Source of the DNA: Gracilaria domingensis
Taxonomy: Eukaryota > Rhodophyta > Florideophyceae > Gracilariales > Gracilariaceae
Length of the DNA: 47,278 nt
Direction: 5' to 3'
NCBI GenBank assembly: GCA_022539475.1
Contig: VCMS01000371.1
Location: 1-47,278, forward strand
Translations under genes and position numbers: made by a program
Part shown: positions 33,061-42,988 of the stretch, piece by piece
Position numbering within the stretch: the stretch's first letter is position 1
Layout: every line of letters starts with the position of its first letter
The notes under the pieces: generated by a model
Seen by the model: only the letters and a program-made list of their open reading frames with translations
Told to the model about the DNA's origin: nothing
The model's database searches: none

Positions 33061-33464
33061 ACCCACTAGAAGACTTTATTGCACCCTGACATGGGGAGCT
33101 CGCCAACCTGGCGAAGCGTAACAAGTTCCAGATTCTAGACGAAGCCACAATCCCACTCCGTGCTCGAATATTCGGCTCTAGATGGGTTGATTTGGTGAAG
33201 AAAATAGACGGAAAACCTTTCAAGAGGTCCCGGCTCGTGGCTCAGAATTATCGAGACAAGGGCGCTTTGCATATTTCGACGAAATCTACAACTGTATCCT
33301 GGCTTGGTCAACGAGTAACCATATGTGCAGGATTTCTATATCCGAATAACACCGGATATGTACTACTGGTGTTACGACCGCTGTATGGACACCCGAAAGT
33401 AAATTACACTGGTTTCTTACATACCACGATCATCATAAAAACATCTGTCTCTTGCAGATGCTAG
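33061..33464 (+). pseudogene. copia-2 reverse transcriptase start, truncated
   Basis: In shifting frames it reads ARIFGSRWVDLVKKIDGKPF and KRSRLVAQNY, the copia RT opening (usual F-x-S-R-x-V-D-x-x-K...F-K-x-R-L-V-x-x-x). A decayed DFYIRITPD block and VLRPLYGHPK (usual V-x-K-x-L-Y-G-x-P-x-A) follow. The Y-V-D-D box and RNase H are absent: after about 33464 the sequence is unrelated. Confidence 0.8.
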
Positions 33465-33859
33465 TTTTTGGCGAGGGTCGTCCAGAAATTGGCAAGGGTC
33501 GTCCAGTAAATTTTTTGAAAAAATATCGAGATCAATTATTTCAAAATTTGCAGATAATTGCTTGGGTCGTCCAGAATCGCTGTGCAGTAAATACTGGTGG
33601 GTTTTCCACTCGTGCTAGTTCTTTAGTCGAGGGCTACCTGAACTGTATTTCGCGAAGTCTAGGTTCAGTTTCCATTAAGGTGCACATTACACGATACCTT
33701 CTGCGGAATGATACCCTGCAACGCATGGAATACTAGTGCTAGTACAGATGATGCCCATTATGAAATCATACCGTTTTATTCGTATCTATTCTTCTATCGA
33801 CCGCTTTTGCTAACCACTACTTCGCTATATTACATGTCCCATATCCCCATGATGGAGCG
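33465..33859. other. Junction region after truncated copia-2
   Basis: No domain recognised in a plus frame running 33452-33736. Three copies of GGTCGTCCAG lie at 33476-33485, 33497-33506 and 33565-33574, each preceded by G-rich words. It may be the decayed RT interior or a different repeat. Confidence 0.45.
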
Positions 33860-33907
33860 GGTGTAGGCGCAATCTGCGGCAGATGCCGCAGACTGCACCT
33901 CCACCAT
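33860..33907. repeat. Hairpin 1 (imperfect, 13-bp core)
   Basis: Core arms at 33869-33881 and 33884-33896 pair at 12 of 13 positions around a two-base loop. A looser outer extension (ggtgtaggc with cctccacc) reaches 33860-33907. Confidence 0.75.
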
Positions 33908-33938
33908 CGGCTGTATCGGTAGAACAAATACGCACTCC

Positions 33939-33971
33939 GAGAGGATGAGGCGCGAAGCGCCTCATCCTCTC
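33939..33971. repeat. Hairpin 2 (perfect 15-bp arms, 3-base loop)
   Basis: GAGAGGATGAGGCGC at 33939-33953 pairs perfectly with 33957-33971 around GAA. It lies one base before hairpin 3. Confidence 0.9.
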
Positions 33972-33972
33972 C

Positions 33973-34024
33973 GTTCCTCATGTAGGGAACCATGCCCAGA
34001 TGCATGGTTCCCTACTTGAGGAAC
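33973..34024. repeat. Hairpin 3 (23-bp arms, 22 of 23 paired)
   Basis: Arms at 33973-33995 and 34002-34024 with a six-base loop (ccagat) and one mismatch (t against a at the ninth position). It directly follows hairpin 2. Confidence 0.9.
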
Positions 34025-34066
34025 CTGCACCTGCAACTCGTGAGCTACGTCCGCATCAAAAGTCAT

Positions 34067-34209
34067 TTACCTGTATACGCAAGCAGAAAGTATCCATAAG
34101 TTAGTCAATGCTCCGTTGGATACAGTTGAAATGCGATAGAACGTACCATTGATAAGAGCAAAACAGAAACGTTGCGCTAGAAAAGTCGAGGGACCTAGTA
34201 ACTCGCAAA
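34067..34209. repeat. 143-bp direct repeat, copy 1
   Basis: Near-identical to 34441-34583; I count two differences (about positions 5 and 18 of the repeat). It starts ttacctgtatacgc and ends gtaactcgcaaa. The high identity indicates recent duplication. Inside the repeat, tg...ca ends (tgtatacg to ctcgca) would be possible, but no matching short target duplication was found outside. Confidence 0.95.
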
Positions 34210-34440
34210 CGGAAGAAGAAGCAGGAAAGGGATCGGTTAGATTACCAGCCCACCACCATCGTAAAGCGCGAAAGGTGTCGAAGCGAGAACTCACAACCAA
34301 GGACACCAAGAATGCCCATGCAGCAAACATACCTCAAGATGCGATAAACGAAAGAGCAGCCTATGTCCCAACCAAGTACCAGAATCGCCTATTCCGAACA
34401 GCCAGAGATCGATCTTGAGAGACGAAATGAAATTGGTCGT
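34210..34440. other. 231-bp interior between the direct repeats
   Basis: An 89-codon plus frame (34149-34418) starts inside copy 1 and crosses the interior. It is lysine/alanine-rich without a domain. No primer-binding-site-like sequence follows copy 1. Confidence 0.4.
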
Positions 34441-34583
34441 TTACTTGTATACGCAAGCCGAAAGTATCCATAAGTTAGTCAATGCTCCGTTGGATACAGT
34501 TGAAATGCGATAGAACGTACCATTGATAAGAGCAAAACAGAAACGTTGCGCTAGAAAAGTCGAGGGACCTAGTAACTCGCAAA
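34441..34583. repeat. 143-bp direct repeat, copy 2
   Basis: Partner of 34067-34209, same orientation, offset by 374 bases. After its end the sequence differs from that after copy 1. Confidence 0.95.
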
Positions 34584-34832
34584 AGTAACCCAAAGCCGTT
34601 TTCTTGCCGTGTACATGTCGCAGAGCGCGAAGAGACGTGGTGAGGATTGGTTAGTTTAGAACAAAGATACGTAGAAGGAAATGGAAGCACGTACGAAAAG
34701 ACTGCACGGAATACATCCGTGAGATACGGATGCTGTCCGCTTTATGGAGGCATCCGACGAGGGCGGAGAAAGAGAATGAGGTACGCTTCATGTCCGCTTA
34801 ATGGATTCCATTCTCAGCACGCTACTTCGTAA

Positions 34833-34898
34833 TCCGTCGTACTTTTTTCCGCCCTCGCACTTCGTAGCGAGTGCGAGGGCGGAAAAACGTACGACGGA
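34833..34898. repeat. Hairpin 4 (29-bp arms, 28 of 29 paired)
   Basis: Arms at 34833-34861 and 34870-34898 around an eight-base loop; the single mismatch is t against g after CCGTCGTAC. This is a very stable GC-rich stem. Unassigned DNA at 34584-34832 and 34899-35262 flanks it. Confidence 0.92.
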
Positions 34899-35262
34899 GC
34901 GGAGTAGAACGCGAGGATGGCACGGATCACGACGGTAACAAAAGGTCGGACGTCGGACGGGCGGGGGCGGCGGCGGAGGGAAGAGATTTATTTTTCTGTG
35001 CGAGATTGGACAAGTGTACAGCGTACAACGTTGGGAAACCACAGGTTTATAACCAGTGGTAGATAATACGAGAAGTACACCCTTGTGTTGAGGTCGACGT
35101 GTACCTACGTTCCTTTTTGAACGAAAGCACGTGATTAAAACTCAAAATATATCCTCCGTTCTGAGCAAGACGTCGATATTGACTGTCGCTCGACCTCCTT
35201 CTCCCTTCGGACGCCCTTCCCTTGCAGTCTTTGTCGTCGTTTCTCGTTCATTTCTTCTTCCC

Positions 35263-37140
35263 ATGGTCTACTACTGTACACATAAGAAGCATGGGTGCCC
35301 CTTCGTTACTCGCCGAGGAGTCTTATCTCTTCAACAGCATGTCAACCATTGCCCGTTTCGTCTGAAAGCAGCGCTGGAAGACGACAATAGCCGGCCCATT
35401 CGGAGAAGCAAGCGTCTCAAGCTTTCCGCGCCCGCGCCCGCATCTTCCGAAACGGTCACTGCCCCTTGTCGCCTTCCCGAGCCTCCAGTGTCCGAGGACA
35501 TCTTCGACCCCACTCCGTGCGCGCCTCCTATTCCGGACACTTCGCATTGTGTTTCTCCTTCCCCGGGTCCCGCGTCATTAGAGCGAGAACACGGAAGCAG
35601 TTCCCGCCCAGTGCCTTCTGAGGAGGCCCTAGGTGATTTGCATATGGATTATCTCACGGTTTGTCTGGCTTCAGTAGCTTCCAACCTTGGTCATCGTGAG
35701 GCGGACGAGCTAATTGGGCTACTTCGGGACCCGCGATTCTCGCAAAAGCGATTCAACGAGACCATAACAAGTTCCAAGCGCTGTACAGAACTGAAGAACG
35801 CCATTTTCGAACGATACGCCTCAAAGGACGGTTTCAATCGCAGAACTGTCTCGCCAGAAGGATGTAAGTTCAGCGCCACCCTCTACACGAGAGACCCCGT
35901 TCAGACACTTGTGAAACAGCTCCAGTTGGCTAACAACGAAAACACATTCTTCCACCCTATACCTCAGACCCACTCCACGAAAATATCTCACCCCATGTCC
36001 GGCTCTCTCGCAAGAAACGCCACCTCAAAACTTAAGGAAATGGTCATGGGCTCTTTGGATAGTAGAATAGTGTGGTACTCCCAAGAAATAAGTTACAGTG
36101 AATCTTTCGTAGGTATTCTGCATGTATACACCGATAAGTCTTCAACAACTCTAAAGCAAACATCGGTTACCGCCTGTACTCTTCACCTCATATTTCTCAA
36201 CTTCTCCGACGAGCTACGCCGTAAGCGCATCCGTGATGACCTCACAGTAGTGGCATACTTTCTTACAACACTGGTACAGGTTTTCGCCATCTGAAGCAGA
36301 CGCAATGCCATTCGTTTCTAGCAAGTCTCTACGCGATTCCAGGATGGACATCCTTCAAGAATCTCTTCGTCAAGTCCTGTAGCAAATTATACATCTAATG
36401 CAGAAAGGTTTTCAGTTCATCGGCGAAGACGCAGTATATCGAGTGTGCTATCCTCTGCAAGTCTTTGTGCGGATATTCTGAGGCTAAGGACATTCTGTCT
36501 ACTCTTCATAGGAGCCAAACGGAAAGCCCTTGTCATAGATGCAAACTCCTTCCTCATCTTTAGGCGGTAATGTTCTTACGTCATTCACTGGACTCTCCCA
36601 AAACCACACTAAAAGCGTCAGAAAGACATACTCAGTTATTCTCGAATATGCAAAGAAAGGCGAAGGAGAAAGAAACTTTACGTCGTACAAGGGAGACGAG
36701 ATCCAAGTCGGATATTTTTCATGCGTTCCAATTCCATATCTCTCATTCTCTCGTCCATCAAAACCGCCTTGACCGTAAGATTCATCCAGGGGTTATTTCT
36801 ATGCAGTCTGTTCGAACAAGGAGAGCTCGCTTCGAACAGTTACGCAACTTGCATCTCGGCATATTGAAACTGATTAATATTCCAGAAATCGAGAGACTGT
36901 AGTCAGAGACCCTAATCACTGCAATAGAATCATCATGTTTCTATTGCAGTGCTTAGAGCGGATGATCCGCGTCACGTTCATTTCGAACGATACGTACTCA
37001 ATCCAGAACTTTACAAACGCAAATCTATCTTCCATGCAATGCAACTTTTTTTGTCAGAAGTTTGCCTATAGATTTGTCCACGACGAAGAAAGGCAGGTTA
37101 CTGAATGGAACCTTCCACCAAGGCAGATCTCCTTTGAATG
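35263..37140 (+). pseudogene. Decayed KDZ/Plavaka-like transposase (probable)
   Basis: The best start is the ATG at 35263, giving MVYYCTHKKHGCPFVTRRGV and then LQQHVNHC, a Cys/His N-terminal zinc-finger-like segment. A basic patch (RRSKRLKLS) and a proline/serine-rich linker follow. The open frame ends at 36294. Near its end, SFVGILHVYTDKSSTTLKQT followed by a hydrophobic LHLIFLNFSDELRRKRI block fits the pattern V-x-x-x-x-Y-S-D-x-T of KDZ-type transposases (first catalytic Asp). After a frame change, 36490-36900 reads SPCHRC and then a long basic helical stretch, which fits the C-P-x-C segment that follows in the family. Beyond 36900 the similarity fades. The family call is by motif order from memory. 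Confidence 0.45.
36917..36951. repeat. Perfect 13-bp inverted repeat
   Basis: CACTGCAATAGAA at 36917-36929 pairs with 36939-36951 around a nine-base spacer. Confidence 0.85.
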
Positions 37141-38585
37141 ATGGAGGCCAAAGCATACAAAGACATTGACATATTTTTCCTTTCATGATGGAATTCTTTG
37201 AAATCTGATGGGAGCGCAGGAGGGGACACGGCCCAATCAGAAAAATTTTCTCTCAGTACTCGGACGTTGCTTGGAATAATTATAGGTGCATTAGTGGGCC
37301 ATGATGTAATGAAAGCTCTATTTCGTCTCTTCGGTGGCAGATTGAAGCCTCCAAATGCTGCTCGACAACGTAGTCGGCAGCAATTCATAGCTCTGGAAGT
37401 GGAACTCTGAAGTTTTATAACGGCTCTTAACAGAAGAAGAACTAACACCTTTGGCAGCATTTTACGGTATCCTCCACAACACGTCGATTTAATATCTTCT
37501 CTTGTATTGTTGCTGACAGGCCTTGTTACCGAGAGGCGAAGCGATAGGAGTTCAATATTGGAACTATTGTCATGTGCTACAAGCCCAAGCATGCCGGGCT
37601 GAAGGGTTTTCAACTACCATATGTTTGCTTTCACTACTACTCTTGTTGCGTTTTCTTCCATAGATTTTTATACTGAATGAATTTAGCATATAGGAGCTGC
37701 TACAGCCCCCGTTCTCTAAACCTGTGAGGATCATGTAGTAGTTAAGCTGATCAAAACTCCATTTGGTTCTTTTTTAGTGTTCCGCAGAGAAATCCACTAC
37801 CACTATAATTCAGGGATTCTATGATCGTTGAAGGCCTTCTGTGCTGTTTACCAGCCCGTCAGAAACGACCCAATTAAATTTCGATATTGGCGTAAAAAGC
37901 CAGAGCCGATGGGCTCATGCTAGACGATATTACCTCATCTACATCATCGGTGAATTTGTATCTTCACCGAAAACAAGGGTGGCGAGTATTTTAAGTAGCT
38001 ACCTACTGTCATCACTCTGTTTATCTGCAGCTCATCCCGGCGCATTACCACTTTGTGCGTGAGAGTGTTGAGGCGCTTTTGTAGTTCGTCACCGGTGCTG
38101 CTCTGAGCAGTGTAAATAGTGTAGTTTGTCAATAAGTACACAACTTGTAGCAAACACATGGTCGTGAGGTTTTTTAACTAGATGAGCATTATTTGGATAC
38201 GAAAACTAGTTGAGTCTTGTCCAATGAATGTATATTGTGCTTGCAACAAAAAAACTGTGAGTAATGCATCAAACTGTGTTTTGGGAGGTTTGGAAACGCT
38301 GCAAAACGGTTTAAAAAATTTGTCTGTGAACAGGTGGTTGTAGTGGATTTAGACTTATGCGAGTAATCACTGCGCTCTCAAATTGTGCTTTTTAGAGCTT
38401 ATAAAACTTGAGATATACTCTTATTGATGTACAGCCGGCGTTGTATATACAGCTCTTTTTACCTCCTGCCAATCCACGTGGCCAGCAGCGTTCACGTGTT
38501 GGCGGGCAGGTGCACCGTAATAAGTGCGGGAAGTGTGGAGGAAGGTGTTTTGGGAGGTCTCTGCATGGTGCCAAAATGTGGCCAG
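37141..38585. other. Unassigned stretch
   Basis: Open frames on both strands at 37098-37613 (minus, 171 codons) and 37198-37410 (plus) overlap and have no recognised domain; neither has a promoter. A plus frame at 37841-38062 ends in a hydrophobic stretch but has no family. It may be the tail of the decayed KDZ-like element plus intergenic DNA. Confidence 0.4.
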
Positions 38586-38589
38586 AACG

Positions 38590-38877
38590 TGGCGTGGGCG
38601 GGGGGGGGGTCGGCTGTGTTAGAGTGGCTACCCTACACAACCGGACCCCCCCGTCCGCGGCACGTTTTGCCGGTTTTCTAAAAAATGTGCTTTTTTATGC
38701 CTGCGGCGGGGGGGTCGGTGTGTTAGGGTAGGTACCCTAACACGACCGACCCCCGCCCGCCACGTTTTGGCCGATTTTTTGAAAAAGTACGATTTATGCC
38801 GCGGGCGGGGGGTCCCGGTCGTGTTAGGGTACTACCCTAACACGACGCCCCGCACCCCCCCAGCGGGCACGTTTTCG
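38590..38877. repeat. Tandem array of three G-rich palindromic units
   Basis: Each unit has a run of 6-10 G, a palindrome built on GTGTTAGGGTA and TACCCTAACAC, a C-rich run, then CACGTTTTGCCG-type spacer and an A/T-rich tail. Units start near 38600, 38707 and 38814, so the period is about 107 bases. In unit 3 the central palindrome GTCGTGTTAGGGTA at 38818-38831 pairs perfectly with 38833-38846 around one base; unit 2 pairs over 11 bases plus an outer ggtcgg-ccgacc extension. Unit 1 is the most diverged. The G runs and C runs on opposite arms allow either a long hairpin or quadruplex/i-motif structures. Confidence 0.85.
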
Positions 38878-38879
38878 CC

Positions 38880-39838
38880 TCATATCTGGTAGCGGTCCAC
38901 AGACTCATGCGGCAGTCTTCCTTCGAGACGACGCTGTCGCGCAGCGACTCATCAGCCCCAATCAGCCTGTGGCATCGCCGGCACTTGAGCTATAGTCGGC
39001 ACCGTTGGTACCGTTGGTACCGTCGGTACCTTCCGCAAACCGAATCCACGCCCTACACCCGCGCACCGCTCCCGCTTCCCCGCACTGCACGCGTCGCAGG
39101 CGCTCGCCACGAGAACATGCACAAGATGGACGACAGTCGCCAGCGCGTGATGCTCAGCCACGGCTTCGTGCCGCGTGCCGAGGCCGACAAAAATGGCTTT
39201 CTCCTCGAGCAGCAGCTCTCCTCCAACTGTGAAGGCATTTGGCAGCGACGACTGCGTCTGGCAGGCCGAACGCACCGTGTAGGATCTTCCTGCATGGCGG
39301 TCTCGTTTGTCACGAGACTTGCGGAGAGATTCAACCAACGGGAGGATGTCATGCCGCTGAAGTGGATTGGTTCCCTCGGGTGCCATTTACGCAGGTGAAC
39401 GACGAAGGAATTGATTTACTCCCGTGTCTTTAGCGATCGGCTACGCATGCGAGCGCCGCGTTGGCCGCTGTGCTGCTCAAGACGGCGGCGATTTCAATCG
39501 CCAGCCACAGAGGTAAACGCTTGTGACAAGCGTTTTGCCCTCCGAAAATGCCATTATGTTCTTCCAAGCTTGTTCCTGCCATGCCGCTTGTTTGTGGTTT
39601 CCATCTTGCATGAACCCCTTGGGTGAGGTAGGGTGCCATGGCGTTGGTCGTTGCTTCGCTCCGATAGGGGTGAAGCAGCTCTGATATAACATATCAAGCC
39701 ACCTTGTTCTGCTAGACCAATCTGTGTTCCATATTCCTTACGTGAGGCGGGATCGATGTGTCCTGTAGAGACCTCAAGCCGTCATAAACCCTGCAGATAC
39801 TGAATCTGACAGGAAACCAACGCTTTTGATTCGCTCTC
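38880..39838. other. GC-rich unassigned stretch upstream of the haloperoxidase homologue
   Basis: Open frames occur on both strands (38907-39398 plus; 38952-39386 minus), as expected from composition. Neither shows a domain. A 9-bp tandem repeat (CGTTGGTAC three times, last unit CGTCGGTAC) lies at about 39003-39029. A promoter for the downstream gene is not obvious. Confidence 0.4.
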
Positions 39839-41553
39839 ATGGATGTGTTCCCAGCTGATCCTCTTCAGTCAAACCTGCACAGGACTCAGTTGGTAAGCAA
39901 TGATAATCTCATCTACTCCGATGCGCTCCCGGAAATCACGACTCGTGCCTACTTAGATCTCGGCTGCAGTGATTCGAATCCCTACCTCAAAGTCGACTCG
40001 TTCGCCACCGCCAAACTACGCAAAGATGAAGCAACTTTTCATCTCATTCTTCGTATTCCTTGTACTTCTGTCCGCGGCCAGATCGCAGAGCAATCTACCA
40101 CCGAACAGATTGCTGAGGAGCTCACCATTCCCTTGACAATCTTCAATGAGCTTGTCACTGTCCTATTCCCGAATGAAATCTTGCGCATGGAAACACCGAT
40201 CGCTGTTCGATACGCACTGTTATTCGTTGTCGCCATTCATGAATATATACATCGGCTTTTCATCCCTTCGCGTTATCGTTCCTAGGTATTCGCCACTCCA
40301 TACCTTCTCGCTTCTGCTCATCACCGCTTTCTCTGGCTATCATCGAACGTCAATCTTTTTCCGTTGATCGAGCCAGAGTTCTCTTCAGGAGATTCCCCAT
40401 ACGCCGCCTTTCTCCAGCGTTTTGACATTAACCCATTCGACAACTCGACCGACACTGATCTGAAGTGGGCTGGGCAAACGTCGTATCGAAGGACCTGGTA
40501 GAATACTTTACCGGAAGATGGTTGGAACTCTTTGGGAGATCTGTCAAGGAATGAATTACCTCGCACCGTTCGAAGATGCCACTGGTTACGAGCCGCAAAA
40601 ATCCAGCAAACTTGTCTCCTAGTAAGCTATTCAAACCACTTCGATGGCAACCACTGACTCAGCAGTCTGACTTCCGTGGCAGGTTTGCCACACAGGTGCA
40701 CGTTGCGCCTCACCTCGGAGCACTCGGAAAACCGCTTGTGATTGGAGAACAGGAGTTCGAATCCCGCAGAGTTCCACCTGTTTACGACACCCCCAATCGG
40801 AAGAAGAAGATTGGCTAAAGGGATCTCCGAAAAGTGAACAAGTTCATCGCGGATCTGTTGTCTTTGTCGAGATCCGTTACAGAGGAACAACTTGCACTGG
40901 CCTATTGGTGGGAGAATAAGTTCTTCTCCTTGGGTTCCTTCATTCCTTTCTATGGAAGGCAATTGAATTTGACGCCTGTAGCGCTTTCCAGGTTGTTCCT
41001 TGGAGAGATGATGGCTCAGCACGACGCAGTTCTCCTCGCTTGGAAAGAGAAAAGACGCCATGACTATGTTCGCCAACAGACTTTGATTCGAAGACTTCTG
41101 AAGGGAAGGAAAGTGACGGCTTTCAAAGGGGTCGGAAAAGGCGTTGGTGTTGTCTCAGCTGAGGAGTGGGAACCGGTTCTTAGAACGCAACCGCATTCGG
41201 AATATCCGTCTGGGTCAGCAGCAATTTGCACGGCTTCGCTGGAACACCTTCAGATGGCGTTGAGCTCTCCTGACATCAATGAGGGTGGATCTATTCCCAA
41301 GTTCGAGCTGAATCTACCGCAAGGGGTGGCCTTGAGCCCGATCACGAGCAATATAACTCTATCGTTCGAGAGTCTCAAAGCTGCGAGCGATAGCTGCGGA
41401 TTCTCAAGACTAACTTCGGGGGTGCACTTCGAGCCTTCCGTGCCAGCTGGAAGCGGCTGACGACTGGAGTCGGCGCGGCGGCATTCAAACATGTGAGTGA
41501 TCTATACGCAGGAAAGGTGCCAGAGTTTTGTACGAGGTGTCTGCGCCATTAGT
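39839..41553 (+). pseudogene. Vanadium-dependent haloperoxidase homologue, broken
   Basis: The ATG at 39839 opens MDVFPADPLQSNLHRTQLVS; the product would be about 560 residues. Successive blocks fit the haloperoxidase/PAP2 fold: VRYALLFVVAIHEYIHRLF; FATPYLLASAHHRFLWL; PLRWQPLTQQSDFRGRF with LGKPLV; LALAYWWENKFFSLGSFIPF; FLGEMMAQHDAVLLAWKEK. Vanadate-site motifs: K-R-R-H-D-Y-V-R-Q at about 41052-41078 (family K-x6-R-P, Pro lost), YPSGSAA at 41203 (family P-S-G-H, catalytic His replaced by Ser) and SRLTSGVHF at 41404-41430 (S-R-x3-G-x-H-F, vanadate-bonding His kept). The last block continues in another frame as RLTTGVGAAAFKHVSDLYAG to a TAG at 41551-41553. Breaks: in-frame TAG at 40283; frame changes near 40495, 40553, 40600, 40820 and 41448. 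In other family members the enzyme oxidises halides with peroxide; this copy would lack the acid-base histidine. Confidence 0.75.
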
Positions 41554-41954
41554 TTTCATCCATGGTTCTCCGAGAGAGCTTCCCTCACGCAGCCTTGATC
41601 TTCAATGCAAACGGGATCGCTTTCCTGGCACTCATGTTGATGAATAAAGAACGACGCTGCTCTCGCTATGATCAGAACGTGTTCGTCAATCTAGATTGGT
41701 AGGATGTGTTGGCACGGGCGCCGGCGCAAATGATGATCTCTGAGAGGCATCGCCAGCACCCGTAATCATGTTGGGCACAGGGCTTCAATTTGTACAGCTG
41801 GAGCTCAATACTCTCGCCGTGCTCATCAACTCGGCGACAACTTGAGAAACCAGTTGTGATAAACTTTATCAGAAGACGGAGCGCGCTCTTCCCCAACGTT
41901 CGACTCTCGTTGTTCGCGAATATCTTAGTGGACGTCTCCTACCCTCGTAAACAC
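41554..41954. other. Short unassigned gap
   Basis: No gene is seen. A plus frame at 41790-42239 overlaps the minus-strand frame below and has no domain. Confidence 0.4.
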
Positions 41955-42731
41955 TCAAATGTTCTTTTCGCCGCATACAACTCTTCGCTCTCTTCTGCTC
42001 CAAACTTTTCGGGATACGCAAGTCGTACGTTGTCCGCAAGATTCGCAGCCTCGCCGCCGAAAAAGTTTATCTATCGTCAGCAGCTGTCTCCCATCGCCAT
42101 CCCGGCAGCGGAGCCCAAAGCGCCGACCCCCCGTCTTACTAATCCCAGTGGTACTGGAAGAGCCCGCCGTAACAGCCGCAGCAAGGTCCAGCGTGACGGC
42201 GCTTGTGCCGGTAACATCGTACAAACGCCGATAGAATAGCATGCTCACCCGACCGACTCTATGCCGAACCCCTAGCCCAGACCGTGTGTCGCACACCACT
42301 CTTCTCAAATACAGCGCGATCAAGATGAAAAACGGTGCTGCCCATGCGATGGTGATGCCAATGACATTTCAGAGCATCTTCGAACCGAGCGGCAGTGCCA
42401 CGCAGTGAAATTTGTGAAGCATACCACCCAGATCAATGGCCCTGACGCGCATAGAACCAGTAGATGCTTCCGGCACCGACACAGTCGAACGCGTTGGTAA
42501 CACAAAATAGATCGATCCTCGTGCCTTGACGTGTATCGAGTGGAACCGCGGACGATCACGCAGAAGATTTGATCGACGTTGAACGTTCACAAAACCGGGT
42601 GAACTCCGAAAGCGCTGAACGGTCTTGCTGGGTAACAAAGTGCTGGCATGAGTGCGGAGATGCCAATCTCCTCGAGAAATGCGTTCAAGTGCCTCACGGT
42701 TCCATCCAATGCGGACCAGTCTCGCATGCAA
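41955..42731 (-). pseudogene. Unrecognised frame with one membrane segment, split by TGA
   Basis: Two minus-strand frames, 42731-42369 and 42323-41955, are in the same phase with a TGA between them (about 42366-42364). Read across it, the sequence includes FVLPTRSTVSVPEASTGSM, then after the stop NVIGITIAWAAPFFILIAL followed by basic residues YLRRVV, which looks like a transmembrane helix with a cytoplasmic anchor. Further upstream on the same strand, 42988-42779 reads MRLDVKRLPTDAQQGVVVAG in another frame and may be an earlier part. I do not recognise the family. It could be a decayed single-pass membrane protein or chance openness in GC-rich DNA. Confidence 0.3.
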
Positions 42732-42988
42732 GTGATAACGATCGACGCGTAGAAGAAGACAACATTGGTCCGATAAGACTAGTCCAGCGCCACGAAAACT
42801 CTCTTCGCGACGTGAAAGAAACAGACATGAGAAAGGTTGAATCGAAGACGGCCAGCAACGACCACGCCTTGCTGCGCGTCCGTTGGCAAACGCTTCACAT
42901 CAAGCCGCATCCACACATAACGCCCCAAACACATCGATCTGACCGAATCGAATGGCGCGGACGCAAGCCCAAAAGCTGCGCGAACCAC

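Larger units (their letters stand above)
29081..33464 (+). mobile_element. Copia-type element copia-2, truncated in RT
   Basis: Plus-strand order: Gag (29605-31262), degenerate protease plus integrase (31263-32519), integrase C-terminal domain (32477-33009) and the start of copia reverse transcriptase (33061-33464), after which recognisable similarity ends. Integrase before RT defines the copia type. Protein pattern and knuckle spacing differ from copia-1 and, from memory, resemble a copia lineage seen in fungal genomes. No LTR pair is visible because the 3' part is missing. The leader 29081-29604 has no recognised feature except the microsatellite. Confidence 0.85.

Noticed and set aside
34067..34583. 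A definite terminal-repeat retrotransposon in miniature.
   Set aside because: No primer-binding site after the first repeat and no flanking target duplication; kept only as a possibility.
37098..37613. 171-codon minus frame.
   Set aside because: No start context or domain; overlaps an equally open plus frame in a decayed element region.
38825..38846. TTAGGG-like words as an interstitial telomere.
   Set aside because: TTAGGGT occurs once per palindrome, not in tandem, and is part of the inverted arms.
38907..39398. 163-codon plus and 144-codon minus frames before the haloperoxidase homologue.
   Set aside because: They overlap in GC-rich DNA, include a 9-bp tandem repeat, and show no recognisable domain on either strand.
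40757..40770. GAGTTCGAATCCC resembling a tRNA T-arm.
   Set aside because: It lies inside haloperoxidase coding similarity and no cloverleaf surrounds it.
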